A DNA stretch of 64,000 nt, from positions 706,048-770,047 of the forward strand of contig CAVSEP010000004.1 of assembly GCA_963726995.1 (NCBI GenBank), given 5' to 3'. The stretch comes from DAIDKA01 sp963726995. GTDB lineage: Bacteria > Pseudomonadota > Gammaproteobacteria > Steroidobacterales > Steroidobacteraceae. Position 1 is the first letter of the stretch, and each line of letters begins with the position of its first letter. A program made the position numbers and the translations under genes. A model generated the notes under the pieces. That model was not told the origin of the DNA and searched no databases. It saw only the letters and a program-made list of their open reading frames with translations. This document shows positions 1-8,820 of this stretch, piece by piece.

Positions 1-275
1 ACATTGGAGTGCTTGCCCCAGGCGCCCATCACGAACACATCGTTGACGGAAAAACAGGCGATGGTGTCCACGCCCTTGGCCTTCAACTGATCGGCCAGCT
101 GCACGAAGCCCGGCAGGTGCTTGGCATCGCAGGTGGGCGTGAAGGCGCCGGGTACGGCGAACAGCACCACTTTCTTGCCCTTGAAGAGCTCATCGGTGGT
201 CACGTCACGGCGGCCATCCGCAGTGGTCGTCTTGAAGGTACCGGAAGGCATCCTATCGCCGGCCTTGATGCTCAT
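1..275 (-). CDS. Peroxiredoxin, Prx5-type (3' end cut by window edge)
   Basis: About 91 N-terminal residues are visible. The protein is a thiol peroxidase that reduces hydrogen peroxide and organic peroxides, probably in the cytosol as no signal peptide is seen. The motif PGAFTPTC puts the peroxidatic cysteine at residue 49, which is the Prx5/PrxII signature rather than that of AhpC. The start ATG at 275 follows an AAGGAGT ribosome binding site. The gene lies 10 bases downstream of a TPR gene on the same strand, so it may be cotranscribed. The rest of the protein lies left of the window, so a C-terminal glutaredoxin fusion cannot be excluded. Confidence 0.85.
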   Translation of the reverse strand, partial: MSIKAGDRMPSGTFKTTTADGRRDVTTDELFKGKKVVLFAVPGAFTPTCDAKHLPGFVQLADQLKAKGVDTIACFSVNDVFVMGAWGKHSN

Positions 276-285
276 GAGGAACTCC

Positions 286-1515
286 TTATGATCTGGCGCG
301 CAGGGTCCACAGGGTCGCAAGTCGCTCGGAAATCGGATCTTCCTTGAGGGCTCTGAAGGTCTTGACTGCCGAGTCCTTGTCGCCGGCCTTCAGCTGCGCA
401 ATCCCGAGCGTCAGGCGCGTGTCGGGCGCGTCCTTGCTGACTCCCTTGGCGAGGCCGGCGGACAGGTCCTTGATGGCCTTGGCATAGTCGCCGTTGCCGA
501 AATAAGCCATGCCGACGCCCACCAGTTTATCGCCGGTGGCGGCAGCGGCCGCGTCGGCCTCGGACTTCGCCAGCGTCGCCTGGTCGGCGGCCACCTGTTT
601 CTTGACCGAGTCGAGCAGATGCTGGTTGCGATTCTTGTCGGCGGGCGTCGTGAAGACGTTGGCGGCGAATCCCTTGGTGAGCGTCGCGACCGCCTCACCC
701 GGGGCGCCCACATCCTGCGCCAGCTGGGCCATTTCGGCGTAGTCGGAACCGCGCTTGAGCGCCCCCACATCCACCGCCAGCCGGTGTACCTGCAGGGTCT
801 GCCGGTCAGAGAGTTTTTCAGTGTAGATGCTGTGCAGCAGGTTCTGCCAGTACTCGGGCTTCGGATGGTAGGTCACCAGCAGTTCGGTCCAGCGCGACAC
901 GCCGCGCTCATCGTTCAGTTTGCGTGCCGCATCCTGGCCCATCAGCAGAATCTCTTCGGTGGGCGCCTGACCGGCCTTGACCTGGCCGTCCACCATGGCG
1001 TGCACGAATTTCTCGGCGTTGCGGAAGTCGTTCTTCAGGTAGTAGGACTGCGCGACCACGGTCTCGATCTGCGCGTTGGCGCCTTCCTTGAGGGCCCGGT
1101 TGCCGAACTCGATGGTCTTGTCGTAGTTGGGTATCTGGTACTCCAGCAGCGTGGCCTGAATCAGGCGCTGCTTCATTTCAGACTGCGCCATGTACTTGGA
1201 AGCCATGATGGCCTCGAGCGACCCGACGGCCTGCTGATACTTCTTCTGGCCGGCGTAGGCGGTGTAATAGAACAGGTTCATCAGGTATTCGTCGTAGTCG
1301 TTCTTCTTGGGATTGGCTCTGATCTTGTCCAATACCTCGAGCGCCTCATCGTAACGCCTGGCGCCCACCGCCTTCTGGGCGGCCTGCAGGTCCTTGCCCG
1401 CCGCGATACTGACCTGCGGCTTGCCGGACGGCGCCGCCTCCTGCGCATAGGCCGATACCGCGCCTGCCAGCAACACCACCATGCCGAGCGCCAAGAAATT
1501 CGAAACTTTTTTCAT
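286..1515 (-). CDS. Exported TPR-repeat protein (second of a tandem pair)
   Basis: A 409-residue protein with an N-terminal signal peptide (hydrophobic stretch at residues 6-22, probable cut after AYA). The body is helical and Ala/Leu-rich, with TPR-like units such as ARRYDEALEVLDKIRANPKK near residue 52 and a clear TPR pair near the C-terminus. It is a paralogue of the gene just upstream (1648-2886); both share the YDE...AYAG...ASKYM pattern. No catalytic motif is visible. The position behind tonB-exbB-exbD-exbD suggests a periplasmic scaffold linked to TonB-driven uptake, which is inference from context. A terminator-like hairpin separates it from its paralogue, so it may have its own promoter. 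Confidence 0.8.
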   Translation of the reverse strand: MKKVSNFLALGMVVLLAGAVSAYAQEAAPSGKPQVSIAAGKDLQAAQKAVGARRYDEALEVLDKIRANPKKNDYDEYLMNLFYYTAYAGQKKYQQAVGSLEAIMASKYMAQSEMKQRLIQATLLEYQIPNYDKTIEFGNRALKEGANAQIETVVAQSYYLKNDFRNAEKFVHAMVDGQVKAGQAPTEEILLMGQDAARKLNDERGVSRWTELLVTYHPKPEYWQNLLHSIYTEKLSDRQTLQVHRLAVDVGALKRGSDYAEMAQLAQDVGAPGEAVATLTKGFAANVFTTPADKNRNQHLLDSVKKQVAADQATLAKSEADAAAAATGDKLVGVGMAYFGNGDYAKAIKDLSAGLAKGVSKDAPDTRLTLGIAQLKAGDKDSAVKTFRALKEDPISERLATLWTLRARS

Positions 1516-1577
1516 GTGTACTCTAACCCGTCTAAAACCGGTCTAAATCCGATGTGCCGGCGCATCGGCCGGATGTT

Positions 1578-1604
1578 AAAAAGGCCGGGAGACTGCTCCC
1601 GGCC
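1578..1604 (-). terminator. Rho-independent terminator between the two TPR genes
   Basis: Read on the minus strand, a 9-bp stem GGCCGGGAG/CTCCCGGCC closes a four-base loop and is followed by five T. It lies 44 bases after the stop of the 1648-2886 gene, so it should end or weaken transcription of the tonB-exbBD-TPR unit before the second TPR gene. Confidence 0.75.
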
Positions 1605-1647
1605 CTTGATTCGAAGGACACGCCGTCAGCGGCCGTGTCCAATTCTG

Positions 1648-2886
1648 TCAGGTCTTGGCGCGCAAAATCCACAACGCCGCGAGGCGCTGGTAGGCCGCAT
1701 CGCCCTTCACCGATTTGAAAGTGTCGGTGGCCGCAGCCTTGTCCCCGGTCCGATACTGCGCAATGCCCAGCAGCAGGCGGGCATCCGAGGAGTCCTTGCT
1801 CATGCCCTTGGCCAACCCCGCGGCGATGTCCTTGGCGGCCTTGTCATACTCGCCGTAGGCGAAGTAACCGATGCCCACGCCCACCAGCGCATCCCCGGTG
1901 GCCGCGCCGGCGGCGCTGACCTCGGATTTCGCCAAGGTGGGCTGGTCACTGGCCGCCACCTTCTTGGCCTGTTCCAGCAGGTGCGTATTGCGGTTCTTTT
2001 CCACCGGGTCCGTGAACAGATTCGCCTCGAAGCACTTATTCAGGGTGACGACAGCCTCGCCCGGCAGGCCCGCATCCAGCGAGAGCTGGGCCATCTCGGA
2101 GCAGGCATCGCCGTGCTTGAGCACGCCCACCTCGGCCATCAGCCGGTACAACTGCAGGGACTGGCGGTCCGTGAGCTTGAAGTGGTACATGGAATCGAGC
2201 AGGTTTTCCCAATGGTCCTGCGAGGGATGGTAGGCGGCCAGCAGCTCCAGCCAGCGCGTCTCGCCGGGCTCATCCTTCAGTTTGGCCGTTGCGCTCAGCC
2301 CCAGCTCCAGCATGCCCTCGGAGGGCGCCTGTCCCGCCTTGATCTGGGAATCCACGATGGTGCGCGCGAAACGGTCCGTGTTCGGGTAATCGGTCTTGAG
2401 GTAGTAGGACTGCGCCACCACCTGTTGCACCTGTTCCGAGGTGTCGCCGTCCTGGATGGCGAGGTTGCCGTATTCAACGGCCTTGTCGTAGTTCTGCAGC
2501 TGGTACTCGAGGGTGGCCGCCTGCGCGCGACGCTGCTTGAGCTCATCCGCCCCCATGTACTTGGAGGCCATGGCCGCCTCGAGCGGCTCGAGGGCGTCCT
2601 TGTAGTTCTTCAGGCCCGCATAGGCGCTGAAATAGAACTCGTTCATCACGAATTCGTCGTACTCGTTCTTCTTGGGATTGGCCTTGACCTTCTCCAGGTC
2701 CTTGAGCACTTCGTCGTACGACTTCGCGGCCAGGGCCTTCTGGGCGGCCTGCAGATCCTTCGCGGATGCTTGACTGACCTGCGGCTTGGGCGCAGGTGCG
2801 GACGCGTCCGCCGCCCAGGCGGATCCCGCGCTTGCCAGCAACGCGGCCACCGCACCGGTTACGGCAAATCTCGAAACTTTATTCAT
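1648..2886 (-). CDS. Exported TPR-repeat protein (first of a tandem pair)
   Basis: A 412-residue protein with a signal peptide (hydrophobic residues about 8-24, cut near AWA) followed by a helical TPR-like body. It matches the neighbour at 286-1515 over most of its length, for example NPKKNEYDEFVMNEFYFSAY against NPKKNDYDEYLMNLFYYTAY, so the two arose by tandem duplication. It starts 20 bases after the exbD stop, which suggests cotranscription with the TonB system. TPR folds bind other proteins, so a periplasmic adaptor of the TonB-ExbBD machine is possible, but no function can be assigned from sequence alone. Confidence 0.8.
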   Translation of the reverse strand: MNKVSRFAVTGAVAALLASAGSAWAADASAPAPKPQVSQASAKDLQAAQKALAAKSYDEVLKDLEKVKANPKKNEYDEFVMNEFYFSAYAGLKNYKDALEPLEAAMASKYMGADELKQRRAQAATLEYQLQNYDKAVEYGNLAIQDGDTSEQVQQVVAQSYYLKTDYPNTDRFARTIVDSQIKAGQAPSEGMLELGLSATAKLKDEPGETRWLELLAAYHPSQDHWENLLDSMYHFKLTDRQSLQLYRLMAEVGVLKHGDACSEMAQLSLDAGLPGEAVVTLNKCFEANLFTDPVEKNRNTHLLEQAKKVAASDQPTLAKSEVSAAGAATGDALVGVGIGYFAYGEYDKAAKDIAAGLAKGMSKDSSDARLLLGIAQYRTGDKAAATDTFKSVKGDAAYQRLAALWILRAKT

Positions 2887-2906
2887 GTACGCTGTAACCC
2901 ACTGAA

Positions 2907-3329
2907 TTACTGGCTGAACTCCGCCACATTGGTGAACCCAATGCGCTTCATGTGGTTGCGCTGCGCCGCGGCCAGCACTTTGGCCGTCACGTCATACCGG
3001 GAACGCCGGTCCGGCGTCAGGTGTATCTCGGGCTGCGGGTCCTTGCCCTGCTCGTTCTGGAAGTACCCTTCCAGAGTACGCATGTCCGGCACGGTGTTGC
3101 CATTCCAGACAATGGTCCCGTCGGAATAGATCTCCAGCTCGATGGTCTCCGGCGGCACCGGCGGCGGCGGCGGCGGGGTGCCGCTGGGCATGTCCAGCTT
3201 CACGGCGTGATTCATGACGGGCAGCGTAAGGATGAGCATGATCAACAGCACCAGCATCACGTCGATCAACGGCGTGGTGTTGATGTCACAAATCGAATCG
3301 CCTTCGCTCTCGCCTACTGACATTGACAT
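2907..3329 (-). CDS. exbD: ExbD/TolR-family proton-channel subunit (first copy)
   Basis: A 140-residue inner-membrane protein. It has a short cytoplasmic N-terminus, one transmembrane helix (about residues 22-42), a proline run (about residues 52-60) and a periplasmic domain. The helix begins INTTPLIDVMLVLLI, which holds the conserved aspartate that carries protons in ExbD/TolR. With ExbB it converts the proton motive force into movement of TonB. It is the last of two exbD genes in the tonB-exbB-exbD-exbD unit. Two ExbD proteins per operon is the arrangement known from Xanthomonas, where the second is not needed for iron uptake but supports other functions. Confidence 0.93.
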   Translation of the reverse strand: MSMSVGESEGDSICDINTTPLIDVMLVLLIMLILTLPVMNHAVKLDMPSGTPPPPPPVPPETIELEIYSDGTIVWNGNTVPDMRTLEGYFQNEQGKDPQPEIHLTPDRRSRYDVTAKVLAAAQRNHMKRIGFTNVAEFSQ

Positions 3330-3347
3330 GGTCGGATCTCCTCGCCC

Positions 3348-3809
3348 TTAACGCACTTGCACGGCGTTGCGAATGCTTTCAGCCAGTGAAGCGGCGTCCG
3401 GCTGGGTGATGAACCCCACCTTGATGATGCCGCCACGCTGAATGGCGTAGAGCACCCGGCCCACGGACTGGTACAGGGCATCCTTGTCGGCCCGGATATG
3501 GATCTCGGGCTGCGGCTTGAGCACCGCCTTTTCCTTGATCTTGTCGATGAGCTCCTGAGCGCTCGGCACCAATCCATTGTTCCAGTAGATGTTGCCGGCC
3601 GCGTCCACGGCGATCACGATGTTCTCGGGCTTGGTCTGCGTCGCGATGTTGGCGGCGTCCGGCAATTTCACCGGAATCGCCTTGTTGATCACCGGCACGG
3701 TGATCAGGAAGATGATCAGCAGCACCAGCATCACATCGACCAGCGGCGTCGTGTTGATGGTCGAGGTGAGATTGGCATCATCACCGTCGAGCTGGACGTT
3801 CATTGACAT
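3348..3809 (-). CDS. exbD: ExbD/TolR-family proton-channel subunit (second copy)
   Basis: A 153-residue paralogue of the neighbouring ExbD. INTTPLVDVMLVLLI marks the single transmembrane helix with its essential aspartate; the remaining part is the periplasmic domain ending in QPDAASLAESIRNAVQVR. It lies between exbB and the other exbD, with short gaps of 72 and 18 bases, so the three are surely one transcript with tonB. The two ExbD proteins differ clearly (this one lacks the proline run), so they may form mixed complexes or serve different TonB partners. Confidence 0.93.
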   Translation of the reverse strand: MSMNVQLDGDDANLTSTINTTPLVDVMLVLLIIFLITVPVINKAIPVKLPDAANIATQTKPENIVIAVDAAGNIYWNNGLVPSAQELIDKIKEKAVLKPQPEIHIRADKDALYQSVGRVLYAIQRGGIIKVGFITQPDAASLAESIRNAVQVR

Positions 3810-3881
3810 TACGGGTTACCTGCGGCCGATGAAGCCGGGACTTTCGTCCCGGCGGGTTGCACGTTGCAGCGGGCGGTTCGC

Positions 3882-4625
3882 CTACTTGCGGACTACGGCA
3901 GCAGCCGGGGCGGCACCGCCGGTCGGACGGGTGCCTTCATTGCCGCTGCCAACCCGCGCGCCACCCACCAGGAAGGCGTGCACGTCGGCGGCGAAGTTGC
4001 GCAGGTTCTCCTGCAGCGTCTTGTTGCGGCTGACCAGGAAGTTGTAGAACAGCACCGCCGGTACGGCGACGAACAGGCCGAACGCGGTCATGATCAGCGC
4101 CTCGCCGACGGGGCCGGCGACACGGTCGATGCTGGGCTGGCCCGACACGCCGATGGCGATCAGCGCCTTGATGATGCCGACGACGGTGCCGAACAGACCG
4201 ACGAAGGGCGAGACCGAGCCGACAGTGGCCAGGAACCCCAAGCCGTTCTGCAGGGTGCCGTTGACGTTGGCCACCGAGCGCTGCAGCGACATGGTGATCC
4301 ACTCATGCAGGTCGATACGGTCGGTCAGGCGACCGTCATGGTGGGCCGCCGCGCGCAGGCCTTCCTCGACGATGGCGCGGTACGCATCACCCTTCTTCAG
4401 GCGCTCGACGCCATCCTTGAGCGAGGGCGCGGTCCAGAAGGTCTTCTCGACGGCCTTGTAGGAGCTGGACAGCTTGCGCTGATCCCAAAGCTTCGTGGCC
4501 ACGATGTACCAGGAGAAGAACGACATGACACCCAGCACGATCAGCACTCCATGGGAGAGCCAGTCGTGATTGTTGATGAGGGCCATTACGCCATAGGCAT
4601 TTTCGGGAGCTGCGTGGTTTTCCAT
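3882..4625 (-). CDS. exbB: ExbB/TolQ/MotA-family proton-channel protein
   Basis: A 247-residue inner-membrane protein with three hydrophobic segments (about residues 25-45, 130-155 and 175-200). The conserved MotA/TolQ/ExbB core includes LATVGSVSPFVGLFGTVVGI and ALIMTAFGLFVAVPAVLFYN. It forms the pentameric proton channel around ExbD and powers TonB. The C-terminus is a short low-complexity tail rich in Gly and Ala. It sits between tonB (68 bases upstream) and exbD. TolQ is the alternative family member, but the adjacent tonB favours ExbB. Confidence 0.93.
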   Translation of the reverse strand: MENHAAPENAYGVMALINNHDWLSHGVLIVLGVMSFFSWYIVATKLWDQRKLSSSYKAVEKTFWTAPSLKDGVERLKKGDAYRAIVEEGLRAAAHHDGRLTDRIDLHEWITMSLQRSVANVNGTLQNGLGFLATVGSVSPFVGLFGTVVGIIKALIAIGVSGQPSIDRVAGPVGEALIMTAFGLFVAVPAVLFYNFLVSRNKTLQENLRNFAADVHAFLVGGARVGSGNEGTRPTGGAAPAAAVVRK

Positions 4626-4693
4626 GATTTCCTCAGTCTGAGATCGGCAGGACCGCGCCGCGTGGAGCGTCCCTGGTTAAAGTATTTATCGAA

Positions 4694-5323
4694 TCACTGC
4701 AGAACGAACTTGACGGCCAGGGGCACGCAGCCCTCGACCGCCTTGCCATCCAGCGTGGCCGCTTTCATGCGCACGTGCTGGCCCCAGCGGACCGCAGCCT
4801 CGTCCAGCCGCGAGGAGCCTGAACTCTTGGTGATCGTGGGCACACCGGCGACGGAGCCGTCGGCCGCCGCACACAGGCGGATGATGGCCGTGCCCGTCTC
4901 GCCCATGCGCGTCGACGTTGGCGGGTAGTAGTCCTGCGTTGACGGGGAGTGCTTCAGGTCCAGTTCGGCATTGGTGCGCACGACCGGCTTGGGCGCGGGC
5001 GGCGGGGCCTCGACATGCTTGTTGGTGGTGTTGGTGATCGCGGTCGTGGTGTTCTCGACCGGCACGTTGATGACGACATCCGGCGGCGGCACTTCCACCG
5101 GCGGCCGTTCCATCTTGGGCGGCGGCGGCGGCGGCGGCGTATCCAGCTTCTTGACCTCCTGGACGATGTTGGTCTCCAGGGGACCCTCGGCCCCGTGGAT
5201 GATCCGGGTCGCCAGGCCCGACTCGAAGGCCCAGATCAGCAGGAAATGGATGATGATGATCGCGATCAGGAAAATCGCGCGCTGGGAAAAGAACGCTGTG
5301 TCGTGTCTTGCGTAGGCAGCCAT
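4694..5323 (-). CDS. tonB: TonB energy transducer
   Basis: A 209-residue periplasm-spanning protein. It has a short cytoplasmic start, one membrane anchor (about residues 17-34), a proline-rich spacer with a run of seven prolines followed by KMERPPVEVPPP, and a C-terminal TonB domain containing the YPP motif (DYYPPTSTRMGETGTAII). TonB passes energy from ExbB-ExbD to outer-membrane receptors such as the two at the right end of this window. I chose the ATG at 5323 because it puts the membrane helix near the N-terminus; a longer reading to 5425 adds residues with no family support. First gene of the tonB-exbB-exbD-exbD-TPR unit. Confidence 0.92.
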   Translation of the reverse strand: MAAYARHDTAFFSQRAIFLIAIIIIHFLLIWAFESGLATRIIHGAEGPLETNIVQEVKKLDTPPPPPPPKMERPPVEVPPPDVVINVPVENTTTAITNTTNKHVEAPPPAPKPVVRTNAELDLKHSPSTQDYYPPTSTRMGETGTAIIRLCAAADGSVAGVPTITKSSGSSRLDEAAVRWGQHVRMKAATLDGKAVEGCVPLAVKFVLQ

Positions 5324-5635
5324 ACTCGTAATTGTAATGTCTTTAACGATCCAACTGACGGGCAGAGTGTCGAGCCCCGAAACGTAAACACGTTTTGCGT
5401 TGCACGCAAGCCCGTCCCGGACCAAATTTCTGAACGCGCGGTGCTGGCACCGCCGCTCGGTTGTGTTCTGGTGCCCTGTTTGCCTGACTCGTCAGGCGTC
5501 GGGCACGGGTCCGAAACGCTTTCCCCCGGGTTTTTATCAAGCCATCTGGCAAAACTTATCAACGATCGGTCGCTGATAACTCAACTGTAACTGTCGCGGC
5601 GCACACTGACAACTACATATACACAATGGGCACCG
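5324..5635. other. 312-base gap between tonB and ilvD, rich in inverted repeats
   Basis: No protein gene is seen. The stretch contains several inverted repeats: AAACGT-N4-ACGTTT near 5380-5395, TTGCGT-N3-ACGCAA at 5395-5409, a hairpin GCGGTGC/GCACCGC at 5438-5453, a nested stem-loop at 5471-5506 (outer GTGCCC/GGGCAC, inner GCCTGA/TCAGGC), and TTATCA-N12-TGATAA at 5556-5579. They lie downstream of ilvD and upstream of tonB (both minus), so they could be operators or leader structure for tonB. None ends in a T run. Confidence 0.5.
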
Positions 5636-7351
5636 TCACGGCCGGCCCGGTTCGGTCCAGGTCACGGCACCGTCTGAGGCACTGCCCACTAAGTGTGCAT
5701 ATTTGGCGAGCACCCCCGCGGCCGCGTAGGGCTTGCGCGCTTTCCAGGCGGCTCGCCGGCGGCGCAGTTCCGCCGCCGACCACGGCACGCTGATGGCTTG
5801 TTTTACCGCATCAATCGTGACCATATCGCCGCTGCGCAACAGGCCGATGGGCCCGCCGACGGCCGCTTCCGGAGCGATATGTCCAACGACAAAGCCGTGG
5901 CTGCCGCCGGAGAATCGCCCGTCGGTGATCAAGGCCACGCTGCCGCCCAGTCCGCGCCCCATCAGCGCGCCGGTGGGGCTGAGCATTTCGCGCATGCCCG
6001 GACCGCCCTTGGGCCCCTCGTAGCGGATCACCACGACATCCCCGGCGCGCACCGTGCCGTCGAGGATCGCCGCCGTGGCGCGCTCCTCGCCATCGAAAAC
6101 GCGCGCCCGACCTTGGAAACTCAGGCCTTCCTTGCCGGTGATCTTGGCCACCGCGCCTTGCGGGGCGAGGTTGCCCTTGAGAATCACCAGGTGACTGTCC
6201 TTCTTGATGGGATCGGACAGGGGTCGCACGATATCCTGGCCTGCCGGATAAACACCTGTGGCAGCCAGATTCTGCGCCAGCGTCCGGCCCGTCACGGTGA
6301 GGCACTCACCATGCAGCAGGCCCGCATCGAGCAGCGTCTTCATCAGCGGCTGGATGCCGCCGATCGCAATCAGCTCCGACATCAGGTAGCGACCGCTGGG
6401 GCGCACATCCGCGAGTACCGGCACGCGCCGGCCGATGCGGCTGAAATCCTCCAGGCGCAGCTTGACCCGGGCCTCATGGGCAATGGCCAGCAGATGCAGC
6501 ACGGCGTTGGTGGATCCGCCCAGGGCAATGCTCACGGTGATCGCGTTTTCAAAGGCTTTGCGGGTGAGGATGTCGCGCGGCCGGATGCCTGACTCGATGA
6601 GCCGCACCACCGCCGCGCCGGCCTGCTCGCAGTCCAGCCGCTTGGCGTCGCTCACGGCTTCCTGGGCGGAGCTGCCCGGCAGCGACAATCCGAGGGCTTC
6701 GATGGCCGAGGCCATGGTATTGGCGGTGTACATTCCGCCGCAGCTTCCCGGGCCGGGAATGGCGGTCCGCTCAACGTCCAGCAGCTGCGCGTCGCTGATC
6801 GTGCCCGCCGCATGCGCGCCCACCGCCTCGAACACCGAGACGATGTCACGCCGCTGCACGCCCGGACGGATGGTGCCGCCGTAGACGAAGGCCGCGGGCC
6901 GGTTCAGGCGCGCCATCGCCATGGCACAGCCGGGCATGTTCTTGTCGCAGCCGCCGACGGCGACGAAGCCGTCGAATCCTTCGGCCCCCACCACCGTCTC
7001 GATGGAATCGGCGATGACTTCGCGCGACACCAGCGAGTAGCGCATGCCCGGGGAGCCCATGGATATGCCGTCAGACACCGTGATGGTGTTGAACAGCACG
7101 CTCTTGCCGCCGGCCGCATCGACGCCGGCGGCGGCCGCGCGCGCGAGCTCGGCAATGTGCATGTTGCAGGGCGTGAGGTTCGCCCAGGTGGAGGCGATGC
7201 CCACCTGCGGGCGCTTGAAGTCGGCGTCGGCGAAACCCACGGCGCGCAGCATAGCGCGCGAGGGGGCCTGCTTGGCCCCGTCGACGACCAGTCGCGAGTA
7301 GCCGCGCGGGTCATAGGGTTTGCGGGTCTTGGGGACGGATTTTCTGGCCAT
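5636..7351 (-). CDS. ilvD: Dihydroxy-acid dehydratase
   Basis: A 571-residue enzyme that dehydrates 2,3-dihydroxy-isovalerate and its methylvalerate homologue to the keto acids of valine and isoleucine. The IlvD/Edd signatures are GGCDKNMPGC (residues about 120-130) and PGPGSCGGMYTANTMASA. The cysteines in CDKN, CGGM and the N-terminal TPCN are the iron-sulfur cluster ligands of the family. I chose the ATG at 7351 (MARKSVPKTRKP); upstream in-frame sequence is low-complexity and unlike the family. It starts 8 bases after the aminopeptidase stop, so the two form one transcript, divergent from ilvC-leuACDB. Confidence 0.95.
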   Translation of the reverse strand: MARKSVPKTRKPYDPRGYSRLVVDGAKQAPSRAMLRAVGFADADFKRPQVGIASTWANLTPCNMHIAELARAAAAGVDAAGGKSVLFNTITVSDGISMGSPGMRYSLVSREVIADSIETVVGAEGFDGFVAVGGCDKNMPGCAMAMARLNRPAAFVYGGTIRPGVQRRDIVSVFEAVGAHAAGTISDAQLLDVERTAIPGPGSCGGMYTANTMASAIEALGLSLPGSSAQEAVSDAKRLDCEQAGAAVVRLIESGIRPRDILTRKAFENAITVSIALGGSTNAVLHLLAIAHEARVKLRLEDFSRIGRRVPVLADVRPSGRYLMSELIAIGGIQPLMKTLLDAGLLHGECLTVTGRTLAQNLAATGVYPAGQDIVRPLSDPIKKDSHLVILKGNLAPQGAVAKITGKEGLSFQGRARVFDGEERATAAILDGTVRAGDVVVIRYEGPKGGPGMREMLSPTGALMGRGLGGSVALITDGRFSGGSHGFVVGHIAPEAAVGGPIGLLRSGDMVTIDAVKQAISVPWSAAELRRRRAAWKARKPYAAAGVLAKYAHLVGSASDGAVTWTEPGRP

Positions 7352-7359
7352 GGGGTGCC

Positions 7360-8757
7360 TCAACCAAATCGCTGGCGAATCAAGCGGTACAGCGCGCGCA
7401 CGCACTGTGCCTCGGCACCCACCGGACGGCCAGGCCTTTCCTTGGGATTCCAGGCAAACAGATCCACGTGCAGCCACGCGGGCGTCGTTGTGACAAAACG
7501 TTTCAGGAACAGGGCCGCAATGACGGAGCCGGCGTAGGGACCGGCCGAGACATTGCCGATGTCGGCGATGCGGCTGCTGAACTCATCCTCGTAGCCCGCC
7601 CACAGCGGCATGGGCCATAGCGGATCGCAGGTGGCCTCGCCGGCCGCGCGCGCGCCGGCCAGCAACGCCTCATCGGGACTGTAGGCGGCCGGCAGCTCCG
7701 GGCCCAGCGCCGTGCGCGCGGCTCCGGTCAGGGTGGCCAGATCGATCAGCAGATCCGGCGCCTCCGCATCGGCTTCGGCCAGCGCATCGGCCAGGACCAG
7801 ACGCCCTTCCGCGTCGGTGTTGCCGATCTCGATGGTCAGACCCTTGCGCGAGCGCAGCACGTCACCGGGGCGGTAGGCCAGGCCATCGATGCTGTTCTCC
7901 ACGCAGGGCAGCAGCACCCGCAGCTGGATGGGTGCGTTCTGGCTCATCAGCAGCTGCGCCAGGCCCAGCACACAGGCAGCCCCGCCCATGTCTTTCTTCA
8001 TCAGCAACATCGAGGTCCCGGATTTCAGGTCCAGGCCCCCGGTGTCGAAGCAGACGCCCTTGCCCACCAGCGTGACGCGCGGGCCGCTGCCCGATCCCCA
8101 GCGCAGGTCCACCAGGCACGGTTCACGCGGGCTGCCGGCGCCCACCGCCCGGATCAGCGGGAAGCCCTGGGCGGTCAGCTGCTCACCCACCAGTACCCGG
8201 CAGCGGGCGCCGAATCGGGAGGCCAGATCGAAGGCGGCCTGGGCGAGTTCCGCCGGCCCCAGGTCATTGGCGGGGGTATTGATGAGATCGCGCGCCAGCG
8301 CTGTGGCTTGCGCTGCGGCCTGGACGTAGTCGAAGTCGCTACCGGGCGGGGCGATGAGCGTGGCGCGCGGGGCCTGTCCCGCGCTGCGATAGCGGGTGAT
8401 CCGGTAGCTGCCGACCAGCCAGCCCAGCGCGAACTGGGTCGCCGCCGCGGAACCTAGAGCGGTGGCGAGCCGGTAGTGGTCGGCCGGCAGCCGATCACTC
8501 AGGCCGGCGGCGTGCCACAGGTTCAGCTCATCGACGCTGCCCAGGGCTCCCAGCCCCAGCACCGCCCCGCCCACCTGTCCCGCCTCCCCCGGCAGGACCA
8601 GCACCCGCTGGCGCTCGGCCTGGAAATTATTGACGTGCAGCCAATTGACCACTTCGGCGCTTTGCTGCGCCAGCCATGGGGCGAGCAGCGCCTCGGTCAG
8701 CAGCCACAGAGGCCGCGCGGCAGCGCCTTCCCCGGTCAACAGCAGTTCTGAGCTCAT
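7360..8757 (-). CDS. Leucyl aminopeptidase, M17 family
   Basis: A 465-residue cytosolic peptidase that removes N-terminal residues, often leucine. The C-terminal catalytic domain carries the two-metal motifs GKGVCFDTGGLDLKSG (metal-binding Lys and Asp), KKDMGGAA and the M17 signature NTDAEGRLVLADAL. Start ATG at 8757 (MSSELLLTGEG) with GGAAGG just upstream. It is slightly shorter than E. coli PepA. It is the first gene of a two-gene unit with ilvD and is divergent from ilvC, so peptide-derived amino acids and branched-chain synthesis may share control; that link is inferred from position only. Confidence 0.93.
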   Translation of the reverse strand: MSSELLLTGEGAAARPLWLLTEALLAPWLAQQSAEVVNWLHVNNFQAERQRVLVLPGEAGQVGGAVLGLGALGSVDELNLWHAAGLSDRLPADHYRLATALGSAAATQFALGWLVGSYRITRYRSAGQAPRATLIAPPGSDFDYVQAAAQATALARDLINTPANDLGPAELAQAAFDLASRFGARCRVLVGEQLTAQGFPLIRAVGAGSPREPCLVDLRWGSGSGPRVTLVGKGVCFDTGGLDLKSGTSMLLMKKDMGGAACVLGLAQLLMSQNAPIQLRVLLPCVENSIDGLAYRPGDVLRSRKGLTIEIGNTDAEGRLVLADALAEADAEAPDLLIDLATLTGAARTALGPELPAAYSPDEALLAGARAAGEATCDPLWPMPLWAGYEDEFSSRIADIGNVSAGPYAGSVIAALFLKRFVTTTPAWLHVDLFAWNPKERPGRPVGAEAQCVRALYRLIRQRFG

Positions 8758-8780
8758 ACACCTTCCGGATGCCGATTCGA

Positions 8781-8809
8781 TTGACAATTTTGCACGAATT
8801 TGCTGACAT
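8781..8809 (+). promoter_or_regulatory. Probable sigma-70 promoter of ilvC-leuACDB
   Basis: A perfect -35 box TTGACA at 8781-8786 is followed after 17 bases by TGACAT at 8804-8809, with a TGC before it that fits an extended -10. Transcription would start near 8816, giving a leader of about 108 bases before ilvC that contains the tandem repeat and the terminator-like hairpin. Confidence 0.6.
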
Positions 8810-8820
8810 TCGAGGTCAAC

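Noticed and set aside
619..3129. An 836-codon open frame on the plus strand
   Set aside because: It is antisense to two TPR genes and exbD, has no recognisable domain, and is rich in His/Arg/Leu/Gly as expected for a GC-rich shadow frame.
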